Below, piece after piece: positions 1 to 12,849 of a stretch of DNA of 64,000 bases (its first letter is position 1; each line of letters starts with the position of its first letter). Source of the DNA: Zoroaster sp. YZ-2022 (Eukaryota; Echinodermata; Asteroidea; Forcipulatida; Zoroasteridae); NCBI GenBank assembly GCA_029582265.1, contig CM055837.1, positions 13,286,777-13,350,776 on the forward strand. Reading direction: 5' to 3'. The notes below the pieces were generated by a model. The model saw only the letters and a list, made by a program, of their open reading frames with translations. It had not been told where the DNA came from and did not search any database. The position numbers and the translations under genes are program-made.

Positions 1-660
1 CCGCCACTTCCTATGCGCAACGGTACAGTACTAAGTAGGTCACCTCCTTATGTTTATCCCACACACTGTGGGAATGGGAGTGCGTTCTCCCCTCCCCTCC
101 ACCTCTCTCTTTTTCTCTCCTTTTTAAATTTTTTTTAATTTTTTTTTTTAATTTTTTTTTTAATTTTTACGATTTTAGAGGGGGCTACAGCCCCCTTAGC
201 CCCCCTGGATCCGCCAATGGATGTTGACCTGTGAAGTGATCAAAAATGAAGTCATCAAAAATCAAAACCATCAAAATGGAACGTGTCTTCAAGGTATTTC
301 ATGGGCAGTTTCAGAACCAGCTCCACTTGTTTTACCCATACGTAGGATATTAAGACATACTTTATTTTTTCTTACAACACACCTGCAGGGTACATTACAT
401 GTACGTGTAAGTGGTCTGCTAAAAACTACACACATGTTGACTCAAAGCTTACATACGTGTATGTACCTGGTGTGAAGTATGGTAAGAGACAAATATATTT
501 ATTTGGTTGGAAAAGTGCTTTCATTTTAGAGAAAATCTGAAAACTAGTTCACTTTCCCACAATCTCATTTTTTTCAATAAATAATCTCTTTTGAGTTATG
601 GAATTCTAAAACAGTTGTTGGTTATACACGTAATTGACATTTTGACCAATTACAATGTAT

Positions 661-2036
661 TGCCATGGTCGAGCGGTTTAGCGTATCGTTATTTGTGTTC
701 TGATGGCAGAGTCGTCATAATGTGGTTCGAATCCCGACCGCGACCGGGGTACTTGTGTCCTTGAGCAAGACACTTTACCATAATTGCTTCGCTCCACCCA
801 GGGGTAAATGGGTACCTGTGAGGGCAGAGTTGGTTGTTGTGTTTGATTAGCCCTATATGCGCTGTAATGGCAGCAATTGTAGCTGTATACTCCCCAGGGA
901 GCTGAGATGGTTTCAGGAATGATCTATGCGCCTGATGGGCAGGGGTAATAATATAATGCACCTTGAGCACCAGTTTGATGGATACGTGCGCTATATAAGT
1001 CCACATTGGGCTTGGGCGATATCAGTTTTTTTCATCCACGATATATCGTCAAAAATGTATCGCGATTTTCAATAATATTGCGATTATTTTTTTCCACGCA
1101 TAAAGCCGATAATAACAGGGATGTACCCATCTACAAGCATCACAATAAATTGCTAGTGCTTATCTGAGAGACATGTGCAATCGCGCCGTTCACGAGTGCA
1201 CCATGGCCATTGGCAAATTCATTTGCATAATAATTATGTGGGCCGGTTACTGCGTCGTGCGTCCCAATCAAATCATCAGCCCGAGTTCACGCGATTCGTG
1301 ACTAGGTTTAAACTATGTGATTGTGACAGGCCATTTGCACTTGTACTCCTACTATTTTAAACAAACGTCAATCGTTATCAAGAGTACGTGTATGTGTTTT
1401 GTCACCAGACAAGAGTCCTAGTATGGTATAATAGAATCCCCCAACTTTGATCGAGCTGCTGTCGATCCATGCTGTGATTTAATTCATGACTAATGTGAGC
1501 ACAGTGCACCTGCAGTTGCTGCAAATGTTATTTTGTTGTCGATTTTTAAGATAACGCCCATATTCTGCAAATATTTAAATATGCACGATATAATGCATGT
1601 GGTGCACCAGCCAGAGTCACAGACCACCATGGCTAGACAGTGAGATGTAAGCATTGTCCACACATTGTTGGATCAAATACCCAAGACTTAATCCATCTGA
1701 ATAGATGTCTTTGAGTGGCGGTGGATTTTAAGCAACGTCCTGTCAGGCGGCTCCTTACGTGATCTGACAGTTGGCTTACCGCAGAAGTAGTTCGATTTTG
1801 TTTCCCACTCCCGAAAGCTGAAAAGACTTCCCTAAGTTTTTTTTCCATAGAATTTCTGACCCAACTGACAATCGAGGATTTTTTAAAATTGTGATGTATT
1901 TTTTTCTTCGCGATATATTTCTTTCATCGCGATTTGCCAATATCTCGATAATTTGAAAAGTTCTCGATATCATAATCGAATAAATTAAAATATCGCGATA
2001 TTCGATATTATCGTGTCATCACCCAAGCCTAGTCCA

Positions 2037-2069
<33 letters not shown>
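661..2069 (+). mobile_element. tRNA-derived SINE (type A) split by a DNA transposon
   Basis: The head GGTCGAGCGGTTTAGCG (A box) and GGTTCGAATCC (B box) are followed by the core CTTGTGTCCTTGAGCAAGAC and a body with CACCCAGGGGTAAATGGG. The tail is GCACCTTGAGCACC..GATGGATACGTGCGC ending in (ATT)n. A hAT-like element at 1007-2031 interrupts the tail. The rest of the SINE resumes at 2032. Confidence 0.88.
1007..2031. mobile_element. hAT-like DNA element, copy 1 (8-bp TSD GTCCACAT)
   Basis: The terminal inverted repeats read TGGGCTTGGGCGATAT and, reversed, TAGGCTTGGGTGATG, with GATATATCG/CGATATT-rich subterminal DNA. Exact 8-bp duplications GTCCACAT lie at 999-1006 and 2032-2039. No transposase is visible in the 1.0 kb, so it is non-autonomous. 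Confidence 0.85.
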
Positions 2070-3122
2070 GTTCTTTTCTGCTTCAATATCCTTGTTGAAT
2101 ATATGCCAAACAAATTAAACCAATAGTTCACAGGTGTACTGGGCTAAGTAAACCTTTGATCATTTAAAAATGCACATAAAAATGTATGAATCATTGTAAC
2201 ATAATCTGATCCATTGTCCCTTTGGTGTATAGTAAAGCACTGATATGTGGTGACCTAGTTCCATGGAGGGTGACACTCTAGCTCCAAAATGTGACATTTA
2301 TACTCATTGGGGTTTTGTTAGTCATCCAGATCCGGGTAAAGTTGGTAATTTAAGTGATTGCCAGCGATTGTTGACTCCAAAAACTTCTCAGAAAGTGTTT
2401 GGGCAATGGGGCTCAGGTTTCCTGGTACAGTATTTGATTACTATTTAATAGCATACATTATAATGTGGTGTACTTTTTCATGGATATGCAAACACTCCCT
2501 GGCTCAGTGTATACATGTACCTTAGTATAGTTTGAATAGACCTTTATTACACTGCGGTCAGATTCCCTTTACATGTATGTGCAATGAAGAATGCAGTGCT
2601 GATTCTCATTGAATAAAAGGTGCCAGACTATTTCCCCTCCAGCCTCGCTTTGGTCACATGGAAGAAAATCAAGATGGTTGCACCGTGATGAAGTCTATAG
2701 GGCTTTTTCTCTGGATGAGTTTACAAGTTTGCTGAATTTTGCTGATGAGGCAGTGACAGTTGTGTTGGCATTAGATAACGACCTTGTGCAACTGTGTCAC
2801 CAATCACCTTCTCACAATAATAGCTCACAGCTTGACTGGATAATGTTACTACACTGTACTACATGTACATGTACAACAACTTCCGTCAAAAGTGCAAACG
2901 TTTTTTGTTGAAAGTTTTGTTGAAATTGTTTTCAAATCATGAAACAATGACCGATTTATGTCAGTGTGACGTAAAACACCAACTACATGTAAGCGTATAC
3001 ATGTAAGTCAGCATGACTCTCCCAGTCTCACTTTGTGCAACGGCCAATTGTAACAGCAAGCATGCGACTCACATACTAGTATACACACATGTACGTGCTG
3101 GCCCAATGTTATTATATAACGC
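2070..3122. other. No gene recognised
   Basis: AT-rich DNA. A 100-codon open frame at 2609-2911 shows no family resemblance and ends in TACATGTACATGTAC simple sequence. I call nothing here. Confidence 0.5.
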
Positions 3123-3461
3123 CCAAGTAGATCCTTGTCATTTGATTGGAGGATTGTAGGTCATGCGGCATTCATTAATCAAACCATTACATGGCCTAAT
3201 GTACGTCATCATCCGTGCATTTTGGTGCCATTCACCGTGCATTTGTGTTCCATCCCATTTGATCTATTGCACGCTAGACCACATCATGCATTATATACAC
3301 AGCTCAGTAAAAAAGAATGCCCTCTTTTGACAAGACAACCATTCGAGCAAACCGTGCGTCATAAGCCGAAAAATAAACTAGTGGATGCCAGAATACAATC
3401 TTGTATATTTTGTTTATTCTTATAGTTTTCTCCTCCAATCAAATGGCAAAGATCTACTTGG
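3123..3461. mobile_element. MITE with about 31-bp terminal inverted repeats
   Basis: CCAAGTAGATCCTTGTCATT at the left matches, reversed, AATGGCAAAGATCTACTTGG at the right with two differences, and the match continues through GATTGGAGGA. At 339 bp it has no coding capacity. The superfamily is not assigned because no clear TSD is seen. Confidence 0.65.
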
Positions 3462-3989
3462 ATGTTATATTTATAAAACAACTAATGAATGTTTTGCATT
3501 TGTGCAATGGAGAGAATATTTTCACCATTGCACTCATAAACATTCAGTATTTGTATACTATTGCATGATTGTCATGGTTTGATGATGTCATGTCTAAATA
3601 CACATAGCAACTTTAGAACGAAATACAAATTTCTCATGTACTTCACGCACAGAATTCATCACAAACCACAAACAGAATCTGAGTAAATTGTGGTGCCAAG
3701 AATGCCTACATGTAGGTATTGTTTAGCTTTGAAACCAGAAAATGGATTTTAATCAGCAGAATTGGTCCCTTTTAATCAGAATTCAAGTTTAAAAACAGGT
3801 TGTTGTATTTATCTTTTTATAGAAAAACAATTTATTTGATTTTAGGAGAAAATGACATTTTTCAGGATGATTCATACTCCATGTACCTTTACCAACTTCA
3901 CATCAAGTTAGCAGAAAAAGGTTTTATAAAAAGTTGAAACATCTTGGAAAACAGAGATCCTCTTTATAATCAAACATTTGTGAGTTACA

Positions 3990-4800
3990 TGTGTACAATT
4001 GGTGACTCGCAGATAACCCCCTCATTACATGCACGTAATTTGGGTGTTATATTTGACTCGACAATGACTTTAAAACCACTGTTCGCATATCATCATTTCA
4101 TATCAGAAATATAAGCCGAATTAGAAAATACTTGAATAAAAGTGCTGACTGAACAAATTATACATGCGTTTGTCACATCACGGCTCGATAATGGGAATGC
4201 TCTCCTTTACGGTCTCCCGCAGAATCAAATATCTCGTCTTCAGCACATACAAAACACAGCAGCTCGTGTTGTAACTTTGTCCAGAAAGTCATGCCATATC
4301 ATGCCAATCTTGAAAGAACTGCACTGGCTTCCTGTTTCACAGAGAATTGTTTTTAAACTTATGCTAATTGTTCACAAATCTTTTAATAACATTGCTCCAA
4401 TTTATATTTCTGAACTGCTTAAAGTCTACACTCCATCATGCAATTTGCGCTCCAGCAACATGTCACTCCTAAAGGAACCAACTTCAAAACGGAATTGGGG
4501 TGATAGGTCGTTTTCTGTCGCAGCTCTGAGACTCTGGAATCATCTTCCAACTAAACTCAAATCTTGTCATAGTATAACCAGATTCAAGTCGATGCTTAAA
4601 ACTCATCTTATGTCACAACTCTTCAAAGATGATGTATATTTGTAATTGCATTGTGTACATGTAGGTACATGTATCTCGGTACAAATTGTTTTTTCCCCCT
4701 ATGCTATCATTGTATATTGTTTGTATTCATGTTGTTTCTTTGTTTCCGCGCCTTGAGCGCCCAGCAGGGTGGATATGTGCGCGCTAAAAATCTTTATTAT
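3990..4800 (+). mobile_element. L2/CR1-like LINE, 3' end of reverse transcriptase plus 3'UTR (dead)
   Basis: The frame at 4142-4645 encodes the carboxy end of a non-LTR reverse transcriptase: LPQNQISRLQHIQNTAARVV, LKELHWLPVSQRIVFKLML, ALRLWNHLPTKLKS, ending FKDDVYL. Upstream in other frames NLGVIFDSTMTLK can be read, so frameshifts have broken it. The 3'UTR ends GCGCCTTGAGCGCCCAGCAG..GGTGGATATGTGCGCGC then (ATT)n. No endonuclease or catalytic YADD region is present, so this is a 5'-truncated copy. Confidence 0.88.
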
Positions 4801-5369
4801 TATTATTAATTATTATTATGTATACTTGCATGTACTGTATGGTCATACATGTACACGTGTATGTATGTGTAAATTTTGCTAGCAATACCTCAGAAATAAA
4901 AGAAATCGTTATTACTGCCCAGAAATAAAAGAAATCGTTATTACTGCCCAGAAATAATTTATGGAGCACTTGGGGTTTTTCTACCTCCATGCTTTGGCCT
5001 TACATGGATCAGAGGTAGAGTTGGTCAACAAAAGCACCCACAGAAGTTGAAGTTTTTTATTTGGAAAGTACAAAAGATAAATCAAACTTTAACTGTAGCC
5101 CACATGGGATCCTTTTCCAGGAGGAGCTGTCTTTAGTAACCACAACATTCTTCTGTGCTTTCAATTTTTAAAATTAAGTTTCCTTAATATGGACTGGTAA
5201 TTTTCTGTTATTTCTTATTTTATTTCTTATATTATTTCTTAACATTCCTTATATGTTTTGTTAGATCAGAAACATTGCAAAAACCTCCTTTCACAGGCAA
5301 TTTAGTGGCAGTATTTCTTTTTAATCAAACACTGCCTCAGCTGTAAATAATAAAATAAATAAATAAAAG

Positions 5370-5689
5370 GTGTCCTCTTTCGGCTGCTCCGTCGCCACAG
5401 CGGACATGATCCGCATATTTGATTTGGCATCTAGGTTTTACGCCGGATGGCCTTCCTGACGCAACCCTCCCATTTATCCGGGCTTGGGACTGGCACTAAG
5501 CATGATGCACTAGCTTGTACATCCCCAGTGGCTGGGTTCAATTCGGCCCTCGCAGCAATTATGGTAAAGTGTCTTGCTCAAGGACACAAGCACCATGGTC
5601 GCGGCAAGGCTTCGAACCCACACACTCTGACGAGTCGGCCATCAGAACACAAATCCGATGCACTAAACTGCTCGACCATGGCACCCCAC
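5370..5689 (-). mobile_element. tRNA-derived SINE (type B, alternative tail), 18-bp TSD
   Basis: The tRNA-like head and CTTGTGTCCTTGAGCA core are the same as type A. The body (GGCCGAATTGAACCCAGCC) and 3' end (GCATCCGGCGTAAAACC...CGGAGCAGCCGAAAGAGGA) differ. Duplications of AAAATAAATAAATAAAAG flank it at 5352-5369 and 5690-5707. Confidence 0.87.
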
Positions 5690-5707
5690 AAAATAAATAA
5701 ATAAAAG

Positions 5708-7430
5708 TAAAAAAAAAAATTTTAAAAAGAAAACAATAGTATGTATTTTAAACATTTCTGGGTAGGGAAACAATTCAAGGCATCTGTCTGGCGAACTGGT
5801 CTATTTTCTACACTTGAACTAGAAATACATTTAGTCTTCAGTCCAACTAGCCTTTTTTCAAGGATTTTGCAGAAGTTGAAATTTATTTCTCAATGGAGTG
5901 TTGCAGATTTTCAAATTAAACCAAAATAACAGAATTTTGTTGATTTGGAGTAAATAAGTTTTAAAAAATCCTTAGAAATTACACTGGAATTTGTAAATTT
6001 CCTTAGAACATCAACTTGCAGCTAAAAATGTTAAATAAGGAGAACCTCAACATGTAACTAAAAATAGGAATATTTATTTGACACAATGCCAATTCCATTC
6101 TTTAAGACTTCAACATACATCCATTTGTACTGTAACCTTTTCAATACCTTCTCCTGTCCCATGGGATTTACAGCATACTGTTTTAATGGGTTAATGACAG
6201 ACAGCAGCCAGTGTGAATAGCTTGCTATGACCCTCAAAGGTGGCCCAGTATTTTCCCCTGAATCCCCTATTGGAATAATAACCGTGACCTATAGGTTGAC
6301 AGGGCTGAGGAGTGTTCATAATATTTTTGGAGGAATAGAAAGCTGTGACAAAACGCATACCACTGCAGTATTTCTTGATTGACTTTTTTTCAAGTTGGTA
6401 ATGGAGATCTATATCAGTGAAAACCATGTACCCCAAATGGACCTTTTTTTATTCAAGTTCAGTGAAATTTATTTCAAGATGTTAACAAACAACAAAACAA
6501 TACAATATTTAACCAGATCATACAATATACAAAAGTAATTATTTGAATTATGAGTAACTTATCAATATAGACTTTAGTACTGTAAATACATACAATATAA
6601 ATTGATTCATAAATAATGTTATTATTTATTACTTTGTTTGGGTGATTTGAATAATATTATTTATATGTTTGTTGTTGGTTTATATATATTTTGATTTGCA
6701 TAATATTATTTGTATGTTTGTTGTTGGTTTATATATATTTTTGACATTGTGACAAGTTTTCAAATCCTTTTTGTGGTGTTGGGTGGTAAATGGGGTGATT
6801 ATTCGAGCTGTAATTCTCAGAGAATGTTTTGGACGTTCTGTGTTTTATAGGGAAGGTAGTCATTGTAGATCATTTTTAATAAAACCTGATAATATAATTA
6901 CCAATAAAATGATTTATGAATGTTTTTGCTTACGTTTCTCATGACTTACCGTACATTCCGCTTTGACTGAGCTGAAACTTAAATTACATGTTGGTTGTTT
7001 AATGTATAAATCTTGTTTTAAAGAAAGTACATCTGTAAGCATACTCAGTCATACTGTCACAGAAGCAGTCAAGCCAACATTACTAATGTTCTGTTGTACA
7101 ATGTATACGTGCTCAGAAAGACTGTTTCGCAAGTACTTACATATGTACCAAAGCGTGCAGTGCAATCCGATTTGTGCAAAGCATGCTGGTCTAGCTAATG
7201 ATCAAAGTACTGCAAAACTGACCATGGCCTGATTTCACAGAGCTGTTTTAGCAGAAAATACTGCTGAGCAAATTTATCTGCTGAGCGCAAATTAGCTGAG
7301 AACCAGCCAGAAGCAATATATACATTACGTAGCTACATGTATTTGGCTGGTAACCTATTTTTGTTGGGCACAAATTTTCTGTGCCCAGCAAATTTGTGTG
7401 CTTAGATCTATGAAATTGCATGGCCTCATA
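5708..7430. other. No gene recognised
   Basis: AT-rich DNA with short open frames only. A near-duplicate of about 70 bp (GTTTGTTGTTGGTTTATATA) occurs at 6660-6740. Nothing resembles a known gene. Confidence 0.5.
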
Positions 7431-7446
7431 CAGTAACTGCCCAGAT

Positions 7447-7771
7447 GTGGGGGTGCCATGGTCGAGCGGTTTAGTGCATTGATTTGTGTTCTGATGGCTG
7501 AGTCGTCAGAGTGTGTGGGTTCGAAGCCTTGCCGCGACCATGGTGCTTGTGTCCTTGAGCAAGACACTTTACCATAATTGCTGCGAGGGCCGAATTGAAC
7601 CCAGCCACTGGGCTATGTACAAGCCAGTGCATGCTTAGTGCCGGTCCCATACAAGCCCTGATAAATGGGAGGGTTGCGTCAGGAAGGGCATCCGGCATAA
7701 AACCTAGATGCCAAATCAAATATGATCCACTGTGGCGACCCCTAACGGGAGCAGCCGAAAGAGGACAACAA
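7447..7771 (+). mobile_element. tRNA-derived SINE (type B), 16-bp TSD
   Basis: Head GGTCGAGCGGTTTAGTGCATT, B-box GGTTCGAAGCC, then the type B body and 3' end (GTGGCGACCCCTAACGGGAG). Exact duplications CAGTAACTGCCCAGAT flank it at 7431-7446 and 7772-7787, so both ends are known. Confidence 0.9.
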
Positions 7772-8077
7772 CAGTAACTGCCCAGATATTGTCTCTCAGT
7801 GTTATAACAGCACTGAACAACTGTTATCCATACGGTCATGTGCATGTACATGTACTTCTGGTGCTCAGTTTGATAACACAACTGTTTGATTATATGTGTA
7901 AACTACACAGTAAATACACAAGAAAATGTGAACAATAATCCAAGATGCAATGTGTACATATGTATACATGTACATGTATGTATATTTACAATAGATGCTA
8001 TCAACAACTGCAGACCCTCTACAAGTTAGGGTTTTTGTGCTACACATGCATACTGTACACTATAGCCATGGTAACCC

Positions 8078-8712
8078 TTACGAAAATGTCCTGTGGTACT
8101 TCTGTGGTACTTCTGTGGTACATGTAGATACCACAGAAATTACCACAGGAAAAGCAAATATCATCAGAGTACCACACACATTTATGTGGTAATGCCAACG
8201 CTGGGTATCCCAGTCCTGTGGTATTCTTGTGGTACATGTAGATACCACAGAAATTACCACAGGAAAAGCATTATCACCGGAGTACCACACAAATTTATGT
8301 GGTAATGCCAATGCTGGATATCCCGGTCCTGTGGTATTCCTGTGGTACTTCAGTGGTACATGTAGATACCACAGAAATTACCACAGGAAAAGCATTATCA
8401 CCGGAGTACCACACAAATTTATGTGGTAATGCCAACGCTGGATATCCCGGTCCTGTGGTATTTCTGTGGTACTTCAGTGGTACATGTAGATACCACAGAA
8501 ATTACCACAGGAAAAGCATTATCACCCGAGTACCACACAAATTTATGTGGTAATGCCAACGCTGGATATTCCGGTCCTGTGGTACTTCAGTGGTACATGT
8601 AGGTACCACAGAAATTACCACAGGAAAAGCAAATATCATCAGAGTACCACACAAATTTATGTGGTAATGCCAACGCTGGGTATACCAGTCCTGTGGTATT
8701 CTTGTGGTTGGG
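8078..8712. repeat. CCTGTGGTA satellite: five 113-124 bp palindrome-rich units
   Basis: GTACATGTAG recurs at 8118, 8232, 8356, 8480 and 8593. Each unit holds complementary GTGGTA/TACCAC blocks. The array opens with CCCTTACGAAAATGTCCTGT, a terminus shared (inverted) with the array that ends at 12842. All open frames here are repeat artefacts. Confidence 0.88.
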
Positions 8713-8719
8713 TATTTGC

Positions 8720-10680
8720 ATGGGGTATAGATTTCATAAGAAAGTTATTATTATTCACTTTAGATTTAGTAGGATTTCCCGGCTATTTTAAAAGATTTTT
8801 CATTCAAATTTACCAGCTATCATGCATTCAATTTCATCCACAAAAAATTTCACACACAACCAATTTTTTAACAAAACCAATTCATTTGCCATTCAATTTT
8901 AAAGTTTTGTCACCCTCATTTAGTCACCAGGTCAAGAACACAAAGCTGTTGCTGAATGGCAGCATTCAAATTCGTCTTACATAAATTAGAAGAATTTGAT
9001 TTCACAATTGGCGTAGACTAGACAAAATTGAATACTCTGGGACAAAAACAGTGTTTGAATTTACTTGCCATTGTTTGAATTTACTTGATGAAATTAACAG
9101 CCAATTTATTTGTTGAAGTTAACTGTTGATATTGTCTGACAAAAGATGAAATAAACATTTGAAGTGCACTAAACCAATGTTGATGGACAAATTCGAATTT
9201 GTTCTGTGATTTCTGTCATCAGTAAGATTCATTTAAAAGGGAAAAAATAAATGTATACAGGTTTACCACAGGAGCGTACCGCAGGTACCAGACACCACAG
9301 GAACATTACCGCAGGTACCTAATGGGTTATTGCATGTACCCATTCATTTCAACAGGCCAGTGTACTAGAATCGTATTTTGTAAGAATTGTAACTGGACCC
9401 AATTGTAAGTGGAAAATAATTTTCATAGGCAACAAAATATTGCATATTTTATTCTTTGTAACTTTATTTATGTTTTTCACTATGCATGATATTGTTTTAC
9501 TCTTTTTGGGTACTCAGAATTTTTCTTGAAATGTTTTGACTTTTTAAAAGATATTGTTAGTACTTATCACAAAAAACTTGCCCTCCATTGACTTTGTACA
9601 CATCATCTATGCAAGGGAACTTGTTTTTTTTTATGCGTGGCCATGTGACGCAGAGTACCAATGATTTGCACCAAGCCTGTACAGCAGTACAGGATAAGGC
9701 TTGTATGATGCATGTTACCAGCTAAATAACTGTTTATTCAGTGCACATGTTTGAAATGTTATATTGGCTTGTATATTTGTAACAATTTTGTCAATTTAAG
9801 TATTGAAATATAGCCCACTAGTGATTATAGTTACTGTAGATTAATAGAATAGAATCAGATGGAGTTATGCTGCCATGAATTTGCTCTGTAGTCTGACATA
9901 ACTGCACTAATTAAGTGACTAGTTACGTTACCTGATGATGGTACTAGTACTAGTATACATGTAGGTATTGTACTATTGTATTATCATGTACATGTACATG
10001 ATGTAGTGTACAATACACACAGTTTACATTCATGATGGAAGGCCGCATAACGTTAGAACCATGATGGACAAGACATGAACAGGAAGAAAGGTAAGAATTC
10101 CATATATACTCAAGCCTGAGAACCTGATGTGCACATTTTGTCGCAGTTTTCACGAATTGATGCGACTGCTCAAAAATTAAATTGATTTTAAAATTAATTT
10201 TACTTTTTTAATTATCAAAGTTTAGAAGGTACTTACTGATACCTTTCTTTCTGCCAAATTTCAAGTCTTGAAACACCTACATTACGTTGGTTAGAACTGT
10301 GTCTCCTACATTGTTGGATATGTTTGATATGAGAATATGGCAATAGTAACATATCAAAATATCTATCTTTGTTTACTTTAGAGTGCTTCATGGATCGTCC
10401 CATCCAGATGAGAGCTAATGAGGAAGTGAAAGCTCCGTTGAGGCTGTGAAGTTTAAGAAGTACATGTACAAATGTATATTTCAGAAAAAATACAGGACAT
10501 TAATAGACTAATAAGGAAACAGATAAATTAGTAAAATTGAGTTTGTCATTGGTGATTCGGATGAAACTTTCTCTAAAAATGAACATTTTTGATTGACCAG
10601 TCGATATTAATAATGTCCGCTATTTTCTCTCTACAGACCAAAAACCTATTTCTTGTATTGTCTATCATACTACAATAGAG
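8720..10680. other. No gene recognised
   Basis: AT-rich sequence with a short ACCACAGG/ACCGCAGG island at 9263-9325 related to the neighbouring satellites. No exon-like conserved reading frame is seen. Confidence 0.5.
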
Positions 10681-11600
10681 GGAATTTTGAAGGGATAAAA
10701 ATGTTAATTATAAATGTTAATTATAAATGTGGAAAACGCAAACACCTACATGTAAATGTGCTACTGTGCCAGTGACATCGCTGATTACATTTGGTAGAAA
10801 TTTTATCTAGATCCATTTTAGGTGCTTGCCTTTTCCACATGTTTATAATTAATAACTTTACACTGTTAATTAAGAAGATTCTAGGAGCTTGGTGTGTTTG
10901 TGATTTACAAAATTTCAATCCCTTCAAATGCTATTGTGTGATAGAAAATACAAAAAATAGGTTCTTTGGTGACTTTAATTAGTAAGTAAGACTAATTGCG
11001 GTGACACCATGTGGAATCTCATTTGAGTAGTAATTAGTTCTGAAAAGAACTGGAGGTACAACTCGATGTTTCAATCAGTATGCTCTGATCGTCCTCAGGA
11101 GAATGCCGGACTCTGGAAAATGTTGCTGCTTAATTACTTTAATTAGTGCTTGCCATTTCCACATGTTTGTGATTAATGACTTTAAATTGCCAGTGCCCAG
11201 TGCCTTCGCTGATTATATTTGGCAGAAATGTTATCTATCCAATTAGGTGCTTGCTTTTTCAACATTTATGATTAAAAACTTTACATTGTTACTAAGATGA
11301 TGAAAGTGTCTGAAAGACAATTTTTGCTTCCTTTATAAAAGCCTGGAGCTTTTGTGATTAACAAAATTTCAATTAAATAGGTTCTTTGGTGACTTTAATT
11401 AGTGCTTACCTATTCTACAATTTATGATTAATGACTTTACATTTTTACTTAAGATGGTTAAGGTGTCTGAAAGACAATTTTTGCTTCCTTTAAAGAAGCT
11501 TGGTGAGTTTGTGATTAACAACATTTCAATCCTTTTAAAACCTATTGTCTGATAGAAAATACAATAAATATGGGTGACTTTATTTAGTTTTTGCAAAGGT
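10620..11600. repeat. Degenerate tandem/foldback repeat with an inserted hairpin module
   Basis: AATAGGTTCTTTGGTGACTT recurs (about 10956 and 11377, degenerate near 11570) and appears inverted at 10618-10640. ATTAATGACTTTACA-like blocks recur between. The segment 10985-11130 is a copy of the GACGTTTCGATCAGTATGC module. Confidence 0.6.
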
Positions 11601-12210
11601 CATATCATTAATTAACTTGAATTTAATTTATTAAGTTGAAAAGAAATGTTATAACAAAACCGCAATATAAACTGCAATATTCACAGTATTATGGAATTTA
11701 GATCCATCCAGTTATTGCCATTGCTCAACTTCCTAATGAGATGGTTTTCACCAACAAAGCTTTTAATTTACATGCATATGGATTGAAGTCCAGTTGTTGA
11801 ATGATGCCATTGTAAAACATTTTTAAATGGTTAAAACTCTTCAGTGACTATTAAAACATATGTTAAAGAGATACTACATCTTTGGTAAGTGTTTGGTTAA
11901 TGCATCCATAATTTATAAGAGTAGAGATGTGTGTATAATAACAAATAACTTGTGAGAATTTCAGCTAGTTTTGTTGGGCTGTTTACGAGAAAAAAATAGT
12001 GTAAATTGCATTCAGCCTTTTTGTGTACACATTGTAATGGTTAAAAAATTATCACGCGCATGATAATTTTTGAAATCACAGTTCTTTGCCTATTTTCATT
12101 TAAAAAAAGCACAATACTTCAGACGGTATCTTCACAGGATATTTTGTTATTTATACTTTTTAAAATATTTATTACATGTGTTGTATTCTGAATTTTCTCC
12201 TGGGCATCAC
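11601..12210. other. No gene recognised
   Basis: AT-rich sequence without conserved frames or repeats that I could define. Confidence 0.45.
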
Positions 12211-12214
12211 AGAA

Positions 12215-12842
12215 ACATTACCACAAGTTACATGCCTGTGGTAACAAGCCTGTGGTAACGTGCCTATGGTACCTGTGGTAATGTTCCTGTGGTAATGTTC
12301 CTGTGGTAACTGTCTGTGGTACCACAGGAATGTTACCACAGACACGTTACCACAGGAACATTACCACAGGTACCATAGGCTCGTTACCACAGGAACATTA
12401 CCACAGGTACCATAGACATGTTACCACAGGCTCGTTACCACAGGAACATTACCACAGGAACATTACCACAGGCATGTAACTTGTGGTAATGTTCCTGTGG
12501 TACCTGTGGTAATGTTCCTGTGGTAATGTTCCTGTGGTACCTGTGGTAATGTTCCTGTGGTACCTGTGGTAATGTTCCTGTGGTACCTGTGGTAATGTTC
12601 CTGTGGTAATGTTCCTGTGGTACCTGTGGTAATGTTCCTGTGGTAATTTTTCTGTGGTAACGTTCCTGTGGTAATGTTCCTGTGGTAATGTCCCTGTGGT
12701 AATGTTCCTGTGGTAATGTTCCTGTGGTAATGTTCCTGTGGTAATGTGCCTGTGGTAATGTCCCAAAAAACCACAGGACAATTCCTGTGGTAATGTCCTG
12801 TGGTATTTTTTGTGGTAATACCACAGGACATTTTTGTAAGGG
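12215..12842. repeat. CCTGTGGTAATGTT array with a large palindrome
   Basis: Short tandem units of CCTGTGGTAATGTT and its complement. Complementary ends CCACAAGTTACATGCCTGTG (12221) and CACAGGCATGTAACTTGTGG (12467-12486) bound a palindrome of about 265 bp. The array ends TACCACAGGACATTTTTGTA then AGGG, the inverted terminus of the 8-kb satellite. Confidence 0.88.
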
Positions 12843-12849
12843 AAATGCC

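Noticed and set aside
2609..2911. 100-codon frame as a gene
   Set aside because: No homology recognised, low-complexity end, no splice context.
4142..4645. Intact host gene of 167 codons
   Set aside because: Sequence is the C-terminus of a non-LTR reverse transcriptase with frameshifted upstream parts; a second copy lies at 20.9 kb.
8040..8984. Open frames with YHRNYHRKS repeats
   Set aside because: Readings of the 113-124 bp palindromic satellite.
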